A stretch of 64,000 bases of DNA from CBDAPX01 sp965198725 (GCA_965198725.1 CBDAPX010000001.1:124001-188000), one strand, 5' to 3'; positions 35,161 to 48,262 are shown, counted from the first letter of the stretch. The notes: generated from the sequence alone by a model not told the origin. Numbers and translations are program-made.

Positions 35161-36047
35161 GGGACCTCGTTGCCCAAAGCCGCCTCATAAAGACGGTACC
35201 AGCTTTCACGGTCCAACTGGACTTTGAATGCATCTGTAAACGTGGCAATGCGAGCGAGGTTGTTGGTGCCCATCACCGGCAGGATTTTTGCCGGATGCGC
35301 CAGCAGGAACGCCACCGCAACAGCTGCGCGGTCCACGCCGAATTCGGATGCAATGTCATCCGCAACCGCGCCAATTGAGCTATCAGGTGCCATCAGGGCA
35401 CCGCCACCCAGCGGAGACCAGGCCATAACGTTTTGCCCGTGCCGTTGGTGGAACGCCAGATCACCATTGGTGAATGGCGAGACTTCCCCAAGGCTGATTT
35501 CAATCTGATTGGTGGCCAGCCGATTGGTCATCGCCGATTGCAGCAGCTTCCAATCCCAAGGCCGGAAATTTGACACGCCAATGTTGAGCACCTTGCCGGA
35601 GGCCACCAAACCGTCCAACGCAGCACCCGTTTCGACATGGTCCACGAATGGATCCGGACGGTGGACTAGCAACAGGTCAATCGTATCGATGCCCATTTCC
35701 ATCAATGAACAATCGACCGACGCTTCGATATGCGCGCGCGAGGTATCGTAGTACTTCACCGCCTTGTCGGAATACTTACCGATCGGCGCAACGATATCGC
35801 ATTTGGTTACGATCTCCATCTGGCCACGCAGACCGGGATCAGCTTTTAACGCCTGGCCAAACACACCTTCGGCGATATACCCGCCATAAATGTCAGCTTG
35901 GTCAAAAGTCGTTATGCCTTGGTCAAGGCACGCTTTGACCTTTGCAGCAACCTCTGCCGTCGAGGTATCGTCCCCATCCGCCAAACGCCACATACCATAG
36001 ACGATGCGGCTCATTTCCAAGGTGTCGTTCAGTTTGACGCGTTCCAT
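35157..36047 (-). CDS. smoB: Aldo/keto reductase, 6-oxo-glucose reductase type (SmoB-like)
   Basis: A 296-residue TIM-barrel reductase with the aldo/keto reductase tetrad D49, Y54, K82 and H129 (FDQADIYGGY, EIVTKCD, LLLVHRPDP). The N-terminus MERVKLNDTLEMSRIVYGMW closely resembles what I recall of Agrobacterium SmoB, which reduces 6-oxo-glucose to glucose after oxidative desulfonation. I chose the ATG at 36047, overlapping the smoC stop as TGATG, over a far upstream ATG that would overlap smoC for 260 bp. It is coupled on both sides. Confidence 0.86.
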   Translation of the reverse strand: MERVKLNDTLEMSRIVYGMWRLADGDDTSTAEVAAKVKACLDQGITTFDQADIYGGYIAEGVFGQALKADPGLRGQMEIVTKCDIVAPIGKYSDKAVKYYDTSRAHIEASVDCSLMEMGIDTIDLLLVHRPDPFVDHVETGAALDGLVASGKVLNIGVSNFRPWDWKLLQSAMTNRLATNQIEISLGEVSPFTNGDLAFHQRHGQNVMAWSPLGGGALMAPDSSIGAVADDIASEFGVDRAAVAVAFLLAHPAKILPVMGTNNLARIATFTDAFKVQLDRESWYRLYEAALGNEVP

Positions 36048-37201
36048 CAACGGCGCACTCCATTCCCCAGCGGCGTGGCTGGTGTTTCGGCTGGCACGCG
36101 CCCATAGGCATGGGGCAGCGAGCAGGTTTTCAGTTCCGGCATCACCAGTTTGCCGAAATATTTGGCCTCGTCGAGATGCGGATAGCCGGAAAAGATAAAG
36201 GCGCGGATGCCCATCTTTTGATATTCCTCGATCTTTGACATGATCTGATCTGGCGATCCGACCAAGGCCGCGCCGCAACCCGACCGCGCGCGGCCAACAC
36301 CTGTCCACATGTTGGGTTCGATATACCCGTACTCATCGGCAAGATCGCGGTTCTTAGCCTGATGACTGACACCCAATGACGTTGAATCCAGTGCCCGTTC
36401 GCGGATCGCACGGCCGTATTCGTCATCCAGCTTGGACACAATGTAATCGGCATATTCCTGTGCTTCTTTTTCCGTGTCGCGCACGATCATGTGGACGCGC
36501 AGACCGTAATCCAGCGTGCGTTCGTATTTCTCGGCCACGGCATTGACCGCTTTCATCCGGCCCTGAAGCTCTTCGATCTTTTCGGGCCACATCAGGTAAA
36601 CGTCGCAATGCTGACCGCAAAGATCCAGTGCGGCCGGAGAATAGCCGCCGAAATACAAAAGCGGACCGCCGGTTTGATACGTCCGCGCCGGGTCCGTTGT
36701 CAGGCCCTCAAATTTGTAAACTTCGCCTTGATAGTTGATCTCATCCTGGGTCCAGGCTTGTTTCAGGATTTCCACCACCTCGCGCGAGCGTTGATAGCGA
36801 TAGTTGCTTTCGGCCTTTTCGCCCGGAAAATCCGAGCTAATGATGTTGACTGTCAAACGGCCCTGCAACATGTGGTCCAGTGTCGCGATGGTCCGTGCCA
36901 GCATGATCGGCTGCATCTCACCACAGCGCACAGCAGCCAGCAGGTTGATCTTTTCCGTGATCGGCGCACAGCCCGCTACAAATGACAGGGTGTCTTGCCC
37001 CACTTGATAGGATGACGGGCACAGAATGTTGCGGAACCCTTGGGCTTCAGCCTCTTTCACGATGTCCGAACAATGCGCCCAAGACGAGCGCAAATCGCCA
37101 TCCGGCACACCCAGAAACTGGTAATCATCCGAACACAGTGCAGAGAACCAAGACACCTCAGCCGCATCGAGGTCGGGCGAGGTTATGGGGACCACGGACA
37201 T
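36047..37201 (-). CDS. smoC: LLM-class flavin-dependent sulfoquinovose monooxygenase (SmoC-like)
   Basis: A 384-residue SsuD-like FMNH2-dependent monooxygenase. The Arg/His pair corresponding to the SsuD active site is R235 and H237 (YGLRVHMIVRDTE), and GRARSGCGAALVGSPDQI is the phosphate/FMN loop. In the sulfo-SMO pathway this enzyme cleaves the C-S bond of sulfoquinovose to sulfite and 6-oxo-glucose. The neighbours smoB and smoA, and the residue-level character, make SmoC more likely than a general alkanesulfonate monooxygenase. It is the first gene of the operon, divergent from the GntR/UTRA gene. Confidence 0.85.
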   Translation of the reverse strand: MSVVPITSPDLDAAEVSWFSALCSDDYQFLGVPDGDLRSSWAHCSDIVKEAEAQGFRNILCPSSYQVGQDTLSFVAGCAPITEKINLLAAVRCGEMQPIMLARTIATLDHMLQGRLTVNIISSDFPGEKAESNYRYQRSREVVEILKQAWTQDEINYQGEVYKFEGLTTDPARTYQTGGPLLYFGGYSPAALDLCGQHCDVYLMWPEKIEELQGRMKAVNAVAEKYERTLDYGLRVHMIVRDTEKEAQEYADYIVSKLDDEYGRAIRERALDSTSLGVSHQAKNRDLADEYGYIEPNMWTGVGRARSGCGAALVGSPDQIMSKIEEYQKMGIRAFIFSGYPHLDEAKYFGKLVMPELKTCSLPHAYGRVPAETPATPLGNGVRR

Positions 37202-37240
37202 TCAAACTCTCCCTTGGTTTTGGCCTTGCGTAACACCAGC

Positions 37241-37256
37241 ATTGATGTACATCAAT
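37241..37256. promoter_or_regulatory. Perfect 16-bp palindrome, candidate operator
   Basis: ATTGATGTACATCAAT is an uninterrupted perfect palindrome in the 91-bp space between smoC and the GntR/UTRA gene, 40 bp before the smoC start and 37 bp before the regulator start. A short AT-rich dyad of this kind fits a GntR/HutC-type operator that would control both directions. Confidence 0.65.
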
Positions 37257-37292
37257 AGTGTATCAATTTTTTGAGCGGTCGAGTCGAACGCG

Positions 37293-38003
37293 ATGAACAC
37301 CGAAGATCATAGCCCAAACGCGCTGCCACTTTATGTTCAGGTGGCCGAGCTTTTGATCCGCGATATCGCAGCGGGTCGGCTGATCGATGGTGAGCGTCTG
37401 CCGCCTGAACGCGACATGGCAGAGCGTTTGAAAATCTCTGTCGGCACCCTGCGCAAAGCACTGGCAGAGCTTACGGACAAAGGGCTTTTGGACCGTGTTC
37501 AAGGGTCTGGCAACTATGTGCGCGCGAATGCCGGGGCTGAAAGCGTATACGCCATGTTCCGCCTTGAACTGCTGGAAGGCGGCGGTCTGCCCCGCGCAGA
37601 TATCCTGGATATCCAGCCACGCAACAAACCCGCGGATTTGCCCAAATTCGGTACGGCAGAGCGCGCCACCCGCATCCGTCGACTTCGGTATCTCAATGAC
37701 ACGATCATCGCTGTTGAAGAGATCTGGTTGGACGGTTCGGTGGGCACACTGACACAGGACATGCTGTCGGATTCGCTCTATCACACCTACCAGACCCAAC
37801 TTGGCTTCTGGATCACCCGGGCCGAAGACCGCGTCGGGATCGGCAAGGTGCCGGACTGGGCCCCAAGAACATTCACACAACCCGGTGGCGCATTGACCGG
37901 CTTTGTCGAGCGGTTTAGTTGGGCCGACGGAACAGAGCCGGTCGAGTTTTCGCGCACCTGGTTCGACACCACGCGGGCACTTTACGTGCAGCGGCTGAAG
38001 TAA
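37293..38003 (+). CDS. GntR family regulator, HutC/UTRA subfamily
   Basis: A 236-residue regulator: winged helix-turn-helix at about 15-75 (LPPERDMAERLKISVGTLRK) and a UTRA ligand domain (IRRLRYLNDTIIAVEEIWL, then EFSRTWFDTTRALY). It is the likely repressor of the facing smo/dct operon, with a sugar or sugar sulfonate as effector. It is followed after 10 bp by the Gfo/Idh gene, so the two form an operon. Confidence 0.92.
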   Translation: MNTEDHSPNALPLYVQVAELLIRDIAAGRLIDGERLPPERDMAERLKISVGTLRKALAELTDKGLLDRVQGSGNYVRANAGAESVYAMFRLELLEGGGLPRADILDIQPRNKPADLPKFGTAERATRIRRLRYLNDTIIAVEEIWLDGSVGTLTQDMLSDSLYHTYQTQLGFWITRAEDRVGIGKVPDWAPRTFTQPGGALTGFVERFSWADGTEPVEFSRTWFDTTRALYVQRLK

Positions 38004-38013
38004 GGAGATCACG

Positions 38014-39138
38014 ATGCTCAAACAGGTCAATTATGGCGTCATCGGTTGCGGGATGATGGGACAAGAGCATCTGCACAATATCGCATTGCTGGAAGGCGCG
38101 CGCGCCGTTGCAATCTTTGAGCCCGATCCGGAAATGGCAAAGACTGCGCACAGCATCGCACCCGAGGCCGCGCTGGTTTCGTCCGTGCCGGAATTGCTGG
38201 ATATTGAGGAACTGGATTGCATCCTGATCGCCAGCCCCAATTTCTGCCACGTCGATCAAATGGAAGAGATTGCCGCCAAACGCCCGCTGCCCCTGCTCGT
38301 CGAAAAACCGCTTTTCACCGATCCCAAAGATGCGGACCGCGTCTTGGCGTTTCGCGACACCTATCCCGCGCCGATTTGGGTTGCGATGGAATATCGCTAC
38401 ATGCCACCAATCGCCGCGTTTCTGGATCAGATCGAAGACGCGACGGGTGGCGTCAAAATGCTGTCCATTCGTGAGCATCGCTTTCCGTTCCTCGAAAAGG
38501 TTGGCGATTGGAACCGGTTTAATCGGTACACCGGCGGCACATTTGTCGAGAAATGCTGCCATTTCTTCGATCTCATGCGCCATGCTTTGAAGGCTGAGCC
38601 GATCCGCATCATGGCCTCTGGTGGCCAGTCGGTGAACCATTTGCGCGAAACCTATGATGGCGAAACGCCCGATATCTTGGACAATGGTTATGTCATCGTC
38701 GATTTCGACAATGGTGCCCGTGCCATGCTCGAGCTTTGTATGTTCGCAGAGGGGTCCGAATACCAAGAAGAGCTCAGCGCAGTCGGCCCAAATGGCAAGA
38801 TCGAAGCGCAAGTGCCGGGACCGGGTCGTTTTTGGCCAGAGCACCTCGGCGCTGCTCCAACCCCACGCGTCGTTCTAAGCCCTCGTGCACCAAAAGGGCC
38901 AAGTGTTCAGGATGTGCCTGTCGACGCGGCTTTGTTAGAAGCCGGAGACCACAACGGTTCAACCTTCTATCAGCATCAAGAGTTTCTGGCGCTCGTTCGC
39001 GGGCTACGCGCCGCGCCCGAAGTCAGCCTGCACGACGGATGGTCTGCCGTACGCATGGGGCTGGCGGCACAAGAATCTGCAATGACCGGGCACGCGATTG
39101 ACATGACGAAAACATCGAAAGGCTCCAGGGCAGCTTGA
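38014..39138 (+). CDS. Gfo/Idh/MocA oxidoreductase-fold protein, candidate NAD+-dependent sulfoquinovosidase (SqgA-like)
   Basis: A 374-residue protein with a dinucleotide site GVIGCGMMG at 8-16, the EKP motif at 97-99 and the catalytic-type H183/D186 (CCHFFDL). Some Gfo/Idh-fold proteins are glycosidases that use NAD+ as catalyst, and a family of NAD+-dependent sulfoquinovosidases (GH188) is known in sulfoquinovose clusters that lack a GH31 enzyme, including Roseobacters. No GH31 gene is present here, so this protein may release sulfoquinovose from its glycosides. It has a strong AAGGAG site. The basic/aromatic segment around residues 153-168 could bind a sulfonate. An ordinary sugar dehydrogenase remains possible. 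Confidence 0.8.
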   Translation: MLKQVNYGVIGCGMMGQEHLHNIALLEGARAVAIFEPDPEMAKTAHSIAPEAALVSSVPELLDIEELDCILIASPNFCHVDQMEEIAAKRPLPLLVEKPLFTDPKDADRVLAFRDTYPAPIWVAMEYRYMPPIAAFLDQIEDATGGVKMLSIREHRFPFLEKVGDWNRFNRYTGGTFVEKCCHFFDLMRHALKAEPIRIMASGGQSVNHLRETYDGETPDILDNGYVIVDFDNGARAMLELCMFAEGSEYQEELSAVGPNGKIEAQVPGPGRFWPEHLGAAPTPRVVLSPRAPKGPSVQDVPVDAALLEAGDHNGSTFYQHQEFLALVRGLRAAPEVSLHDGWSAVRMGLAAQESAMTGHAIDMTKTSKGSRAA

Positions 39139-39455
39139 GCCAAAAATTCAGTTCATAAATCAAACCGATAGCTGTGTTTTCTCGAAGACTCAGCGAGAAT
39201 TCGCCGACACAACGACAGAAAGGCCATGTACAGAAAATTGATTTGACGCAGCCGCTTGCGGTTCTGCGCATTTTCACATTCTACTATCCACATACAACGA
39301 CGGGATGTCGAAGATTCGGGCAATACCGCAAAAGTGTTACAAGGAATTGCAAAAATAAATTAATTTGACGCTAGAGATCGGCCCTGAAGTATAAACCGTA
39401 GCTTTCGGCACCCGAATTCAGGCAGCACAAGCATCGTGAGTCTTTGGCATCGGTG
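39139..39455. other. Non-coding gap before the IS elements
   Basis: No gene is supported in these 317 bp. The stretch is AT-richer than its surroundings. It directly abuts the left end of the first IS, and it does not contain the missing C-terminal part of the interrupted LysR gene in any frame I could read, which suggests sequence loss next to the IS. Confidence 0.6.
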
Positions 39456-39496
39456 TGAACCGCCCCAGTTTTGGCGGAGACTATTGAGTTCGTATT

Positions 39497-40396
39497 TCAA
39501 GTTGCGATTTTGTCTGACTTCAAGGCTTCTTCGTATCTCTCCTCGGCTTCGATTGGCGTGATGTACCCGAGTGGTTCAAGCAGGCGCTCTTTGTTGAACC
39601 AGTCCACCCATAGCAGGGTTTCCCATTCGACCTGATCCTTGGACTTCCACGGACCTAGTTGATTGATGACTTCGGTTTTGAAGAGGCCGATGATCGTCTC
39701 AGCCAGTGCATTGTCATAGCTGTCACCAACGCTGCCGACGGATGGCTCCAGCCCAGCATCGGCCAACCGTTCTGTGTACTTGATCAACACGTATTGGCTG
39801 CCGCGATCTGAATGATGGATCAGTTTCTCAGCGGGTCTGCGTGCGTGGATCGCCTGTTCAAGCGCATCTAAGACAAACTGCGTGTCCTGCGTTGTTGATG
39901 CCTTCCAGCCCACAATCCGGTTCGCGAAGGTATCAATGACGAACGCCACATAGACGAACCCGCGCCAGGTCGAGACGAACGTAAAGTCGGACACCCACAG
40001 TTCGTTCGGCATTGAAGCCCTGAACTGGCGATTGACCTTGTCCAGCGGGCATTGATCCGCAGGTTGACCACAGGTGGTTTTGACCTTCTTTCCGCGCCGG
40101 ACGCCTTGAATGCTAAGCTGGCGCATCAACCGTTCTACAGTGCAGCGAGCAATATCAATCTTCTCGCGATTCATCGCGTGCCATAGTTTGCGTGCGCCAT
40201 AGACAGAACGGTTCTTCTCCCAAACATCCTTCATCGTTTTGCGCAGAAACTCATCCCGCTTGGCCCGGTCCGAGGCACGGTCGGGATCACGCTCGATGGC
40301 AATGCGTTTATAGAACGTCGAAGGGGCAATCTGGAGAACTCTTCAGATCGGCTCGACCCCATGCGCCCCACGATGATCCTTGATGAAGGCAATCAT
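39497..40396 (-). pseudogene. IS3-family transposase orfB, interrupted by an in-frame TGA
   Basis: The DDE integrase-type catalytic core is readable: D in WVSDFTF, D in HSDRGSQY and E in NALAETI. In frame from the ATG at 40396, codon 18 (40345-40343) is TGA where related transposases read Cys in GVEPICRVLQIAPS. A restart at 40234 would lose the N-terminal part. The copy is therefore probably inactive unless complemented by another. Confidence 0.82.
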
Positions 40397-40725
40397 TTGC
40401 GGAATGGGCGGTCGAGCTCCGCCTGAGCAAAATAAGCAGATGCCTTCTTCAGGATCTCATTTGCCTGACGCAACTGCCGGTTCTCGCGCTCAAGTTCTTT
40501 GATGCGATCCCGCTCTGCAGAGGTCACGCCATCGCGTTTGCCGGTATCCGCCTCGTGTTGCTTGACCCAGATACGAAGGCTGTCTCTGCTGCACCCAACC
40601 TTCTGAGAGATCGACAAAAGTGCTGCCGATCTGCTCGTGTATTCGCTCTCGTGATCCAAGACCATCCGCACCGCTCGTGCGCGCAATTCCTCTGGATAAC
40701 GTGTTCCGTTCTTTGTCTTTCCCAT
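40393..40725 (-). CDS. IS3-family transposase orfA
   Basis: A 110-residue protein with an N-terminal helix-turn-helix (RYPEELRARAVRMVLDHE, SQKVGCSRDSLRIWVK) and a leucine-zipper-like tail (RIKELERENRQLRQANEILKK), the usual OrfA layout. The stop overlaps the orfB start in the -1 frame. It recognises the element's ends. Confidence 0.88.
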   Translation of the reverse strand: MGKTKNGTRYPEELRARAVRMVLDHESEYTSRSAALLSISQKVGCSRDSLRIWVKQHEADTGKRDGVTSAERDRIKELERENRQLRQANEILKKASAYFAQAELDRPFRK

Positions 40726-40900
40726 GACCCAGTATCCTTACTTCTGGGTCTCCGCCAAACAAGGGGCGCTTCAGTCGGAACCAGCCGGCCCTTTTCTCGA
40801 TCAAAAAGACGAAACCCCACAGACCGCTCCAAAGCAGCAAGCGCTTTGCTGACAGCGGGTTGGGACTGATCAGCCCCACCTGAGTGGTCCAATTTGATTG

Positions 40901-41758
40901 TTAGTGCATGATCGACCTTTGGTCCATCTTGACGACGGTTTCGGGAGCCGGTGGGCGGTAGCCTAGAGCACTGTGTGGTCGTTTCGTGTTGTAGTGCTTT
41001 CTCCATTCCTCAATCAGGATTTGTGCTTCGCGCAGGCTATAGAAGATTTCGCCGTTCAAGAACTCATCGCGGAAACGGGCGTTGAAGCTTTCGCAGTACC
41101 CATTCTCCCAAGGGCTGCCTGGTTCGATGTAAGCCGCCCTTGCGCCGACAGCCTTGATCCAGTCCTGCACGGCTTGCGCAACGAACTCAGGGCCATTGTC
41201 GGAACGGATGAACGACGGGATGCCGCGCAGAATGAACAGGTCGCTCAGCACATCGATCACATTGCCTGAGTTGAGCTTGCGATCCACGCGTATGGCCAAG
41301 CATTCCCGACTGTACTCGTCGATGATGTTGAGTGTGCGGAAAGCTTTACCATCGTCGGTGCGGCAGTGGACAAAGTCGTAAGACCAGACATGATCGCGGC
41401 GCTCTGGCCGAAGCCTGACACATGATCCATCATTCAGCCAAAGCCGCCCTTTCTTCGGTTGTTTCATTGGCACTTTCAGCCCCTCTCGTCGCCATAACCG
41501 TTCCACGCGCTTGTCATTCACATGCCAGCCAGCGTCTCTCAGTAGTGCCGCGATCCTACGATAGCCGTAGCGGCCATACTGCCGGGTCAGTTCGATCATA
41601 TCAGCCACTAAACGTTCTTCATCCGGGCGACCCGCAGGTACTTTGCGCTGTGTGGATCGATGTTGTCTTAGAACCCGGCATGCCCGACGCTCCGAGATGT
41701 TCAGCTCAGCACGAACGCGATCAATACAGGCACGACGACGAGCGGGGCTCAGAAGTTT
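40901..41758 (-). CDS. IS407-type transposase orfB
   Basis: An integrase-core transposase with D in WSYDFVH, D in RSDNGPEF and E in NGYCESFN. The reading frame is open from the overlap with orfA (K-G-K-L-L-S-P-A-R-R-R) to the stop at 40901, so OrfB is probably made as an OrfAB fusion by a -1 shift in the AAAGGGAAA stretch near 41758. A GTG at 41608 is the first clear separate start and would lose the N-terminal HTH_21-type part. No internal stop is seen. Confidence 0.88.
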   Translation of the reverse strand, partial: KLLSPARRRACIDRVRAELNISERRACRVLRQHRSTQRKVPAGRPDEERLVADMIELTRQYGRYGYRRIAALLRDAGWHVNDKRVERLWRREGLKVPMKQPKKGRLWLNDGSCVRLRPERRDHVWSYDFVHCRTDDGKAFRTLNIIDEYSRECLAIRVDRKLNSGNVIDVLSDLFILRGIPSFIRSDNGPEFVAQAVQDWIKAVGARAAYIEPGSPWENGYCESFNARFRDEFLNGEIFYSLREAQILIEEWRKHYNTKRPHSALGYRPPAPETVVKMDQRSIMH

Positions 41759-42027
41759 CCCTTTGCCGCCTCCGCCAAGATCAGCTTGTCCAGCGTCAGA
41801 TCAGAAACGGCTTTGCGCAATCGCTCGTTCTCTTTTTGCAGACGCTTCAGTTCCTTCAATTGATCCGTGCCCATTCCGCCGTATTTTTTCTTCCACCGGT
41901 AGTAGGTCTGTTCAGTCACACCGATCTGACGGATCGCATCCAGACGCGGCATCCCTTGCCACGTCAGAACCTCAACCTGCCGTAACTTCGTGACAATCTC
42001 TTCTGGCTTTGGTCGCTTGTTGGCCAT
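41749..42027 (-). CDS. IS407-type transposase orfA
   Basis: A 92-residue helix-turn-helix protein (IVTKLRQVEVLTWQGMPRLD, then IGVTEQTYYRWKKKYGG) with a short coiled tail ending in LILAEAAKGNF, the typical OrfA form of this group. It ends inside the start of the orfB frame. Confidence 0.9.
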   Translation of the reverse strand: MANKRPKPEEIVTKLRQVEVLTWQGMPRLDAIRQIGVTEQTYYRWKKKYGGMGTDQLKELKRLQKENERLRKAVSDLTLDKLILAEAAKGNF

Positions 42028-42364
42028 GTGTTTCCTCCGTTTTCCTAAACATAGCGGAGGACCACTTCAGTGGGGGAAGACCAGGACATGCCCAACACCT
42101 CTGCCGCACGCGCGGTCGTGCCGGCGGTCATGATCGCCTGATAGGTTTCGATCTGCCGAATATCCATTAAACAACCAATCTTCCACGAAGCTGCCGACTG
42201 CCATAGCTGCGACGCCGACACATCTCACCTTCATTATGAAGGATCATGCGTTGCGTTGCACGGCATAGCTGCCACACGCCGTTTCAATCGTTTTCGGGCT
42301 TGGATCGGGCCGTATTGGCACCACAAATCGGCCAACTGGCCGCAAGTTGAGACACACCAAAAGC

Positions 42365-42392
42365 AAAAACGCCCGGCAGTGCCGAGCGTTTT
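42365..42392 (-). terminator. rRNA operon terminator
   Basis: An A/T-flanked hairpin (AAAACGC...CGGC/GCCG...GCGTTTT with one mismatch) lies just beyond tRNA-fMet. On the minus strand it ends in a run of T residues, so it closes the operon. Confidence 0.8.
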
Positions 42393-42400
42393 TTAAGATT

Positions 42401-42477
<77 letters not shown>

Positions 42478-42555
42478 CCAAAGTTGCGCGACCGATTGTC
42501 GGATCTGCAACATATAACTGTGTTCATCGTAAGAGAGAGTTGTAAGTTTTTACTA

Positions 42556-42671
42556 GGTTTGGCGGTGACCTACTCTCCCAGGGCTTAAGCCCAAGTACCA
42601 TCGGCGCGACAGTGCTTAACTTCCGGGTTCGGGATGGGGCCGGGTGTTTCACTTGTGCTATGACCACCAAA
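42556..42671 (-). rRNA. rrf: 5S ribosomal RNA
   Basis: About 116 nt, with ends TTTGGTGGTC and CCGCCAAACC pairing as helix I and the conserved CCCATCCCGAACCCGGAAGT loop region inside. It lies between 23S and tRNA-fMet. The ends are estimated to within a few bases. Confidence 0.95.
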
Positions 42672-42768
42672 CCGAGGAAAAACTCACTTTTGCCTGCGTT
42701 TTTTTTGGCAGGCGTTATCAATCGTTTTGTTGTCCAAGTTTTGTATGTGTATGCTTTTTGGTTTCCAG

Positions 42769-42785
42769 TCTGTCTTTTACTGGAT

Positions 42786-42795
<10 letters not shown>
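42769..42795 (-). repeat. 23S processing stem, 3' arm (5' arm at 45605-45631)
   Basis: The 27-nt stretch is repeated in inverted form at 45605-45631; 16 nt are perfect (CTGGATCAAATCAAGC) and the outer 11 nt hold 2 mismatches. In the transcript the two arms pair around the 23S RNA and form the expected RNase III substrate. Confidence 0.85.
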
Positions 42796-45612
<2,817 letters not shown>

Positions 45613-45631
45613 TGATCCAGAAAGAGACAGA

Positions 45632-46098
45632 CTAAAACGCCCATCGCGGTCCGTAACGGGAAGCTGGTAACAACCCTGAACCTCTGTTTCTGAACCAAAA
45701 AGCATACTTTCCCGCTCCTGACCCGGAACCCACGCTGCCGATGTCGGTCGGCCCCACGCGGAAAGATCAGGAACATAGCATGATCTTGCGATCATGCGGG
45801 TTAGTGTACTTGACTTGGACAACTCTGTTCGTTTCGGCCGGGATACATATGACAGAGCGAGGAAGCACTCACGTCATCTGCCTTCCGACTTGCGCCGGAA
45901 CCAAACCGAGATCCATACCGCACTTGGCAGGATCAAACAGTGTTGATTGATTTTCTCTCTAAACGATGTCAATTCGAATACCCTCAAACGAGGACATCCG
46001 CACCATCCGATTGGATGATCCAACACTCGCATTTTTATGCGCTACCGCTACGCTACTTGAGCGCGGTAAGAGTGCTCGATGATCAAATCGAAGATGAA
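45632..46098 (-). other. Internal transcribed spacer between tRNA-Ala and 23S
   Basis: 467 bp with no protein-coding signal; short open frames here are incidental. It is part of the rRNA precursor and includes the flank of the 23S processing stem. I see no additional tRNA. Confidence 0.8.
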
Positions 46099-46174
46099 TG
46101 GTGGAGCCTAGGAGGATCGAACTCCTGACCTCCTGAATGCAAATCAGGCGCTCTCCCAGCTGAGCTAAGGCCCC
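46099..46174 (-). tRNA. tRNA-Ala(TGC)
   Basis: A 76-nt cloverleaf with encoded CCA. The stem GGGGCCT pairs with AGGCTCC (one G-T pair), and the anticodon loop TTTGCAT gives UGC. It lies in the 16S-23S spacer. Confidence 0.97.
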
Positions 46175-46202
46175 ACAACTTTGCCTGAGGCAAAAAATGT
46201 CT

Positions 46203-46279
<77 letters not shown>

Positions 46280-46503
46280 CCATGAATTGGCAGCCAATTC
46301 ATGGCGTGCGCGGCAGTGCATTCCAAAGGAATGTCACGAGAGCGTCACTCGGTGCCATGCTTGGCGCTGCCGAACAGGCCGGTAGGCCTGATATGTTCCT
46401 GAAGAGATATGAGGACGGTCCGGTCCGTATTGCCCCGAAGGGCTATGACCTAAAAAGGTCTGCTAAGTGTTCCACGATTGAAGCGAACTTCAATTCTAGG
46501 AAC

Positions 46504-47970
<1,467 letters not shown>

Positions 47971-48250
47971 AGAGCTGTTACCAGCTTATCCTTGACGTTC
48001 GAACCTCTGCACATCCTTCACTCAAACCATCAGTCACAGGGTGCAACCAACGTCTCCGACCCGGCTAGGAACCAGAGTGAGTGAAGAGTCATCTGTTTGT
48101 CTGTGCTTCAGTTTCAAAAGAAACCAAAGAACCGAACAAACAGTGAAGCTGACACTGGTCATCGGATAAAAATCCTACCAGCGCGATATACAGAAAGTAT
48201 GATCCATCGAATGAACCAAACCGCCCGCATATCTCTTCAGATATCATCAA

Positions 48251-48262
48251 TGTCAAAGAGCA
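48251..48262 (-). promoter_or_regulatory. boxA-like antitermination site in the rrn leader
   Basis: TGCTCTTTGACA on the minus strand matches the bacterial boxA consensus (TGCTCTTTAACA) with one change. It lies 281 nt before the 16S 5' end, where the NusB/NusE antitermination complex would load. Confidence 0.7.

Larger units (their letters stand above)
39456..40773 (-). mobile_element. IS3-family insertion sequence, copy with a nonsense codon
   Basis: The ends are imperfect 26-bp inverted repeats (39456-39481 and 40748-40773) sharing TGAA-CGCCCC and TTTGGCGGAGAC, with 4 mismatches. Inside are orfA and orfB in the IS3 arrangement with an ATGA overlap. The 3-bp flanks (GTG on the left, GTC on the right) do not match, so no target duplication is seen, which points to loss of the neighbouring DNA. 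The right end cuts a LysR gene. Confidence 0.88.
40867..42083 (-). mobile_element. IS3-family (IS407-type) insertion sequence, apparently intact
   Basis: A 1217-bp element flanked by an exact 4-bp duplication, GGAC at 40863-40866 and at 42084-42087, which is the size typical for the IS407 group. Terminal repeats begin TGATCAGCCCC (left) and, on the other strand, TGGTCTTCCCCC (right). It holds orfA and orfB in the usual -1 relation. The clean duplication shows a simple insertion into the LysR gene. Confidence 0.92.
40774..42167 (-). pseudogene. LysR regulator remnant split by two IS elements
   Basis: The first 28 codons (42167-42084, MDIRQIETYQAIMTAGTTAR and on to GMS) and the next 29 codons (40862-40774, QPAVSKALAALERSVGFRLF and on to VP) join in frame as GMS-QPAVSK when the second IS and one copy of its GTCC duplication are removed. 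That is a classic LysR winged helix-turn-helix. The effector domain is missing beyond the first IS, so only the DNA-binding half remains. What it regulated is unknown. Confidence 0.85.
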
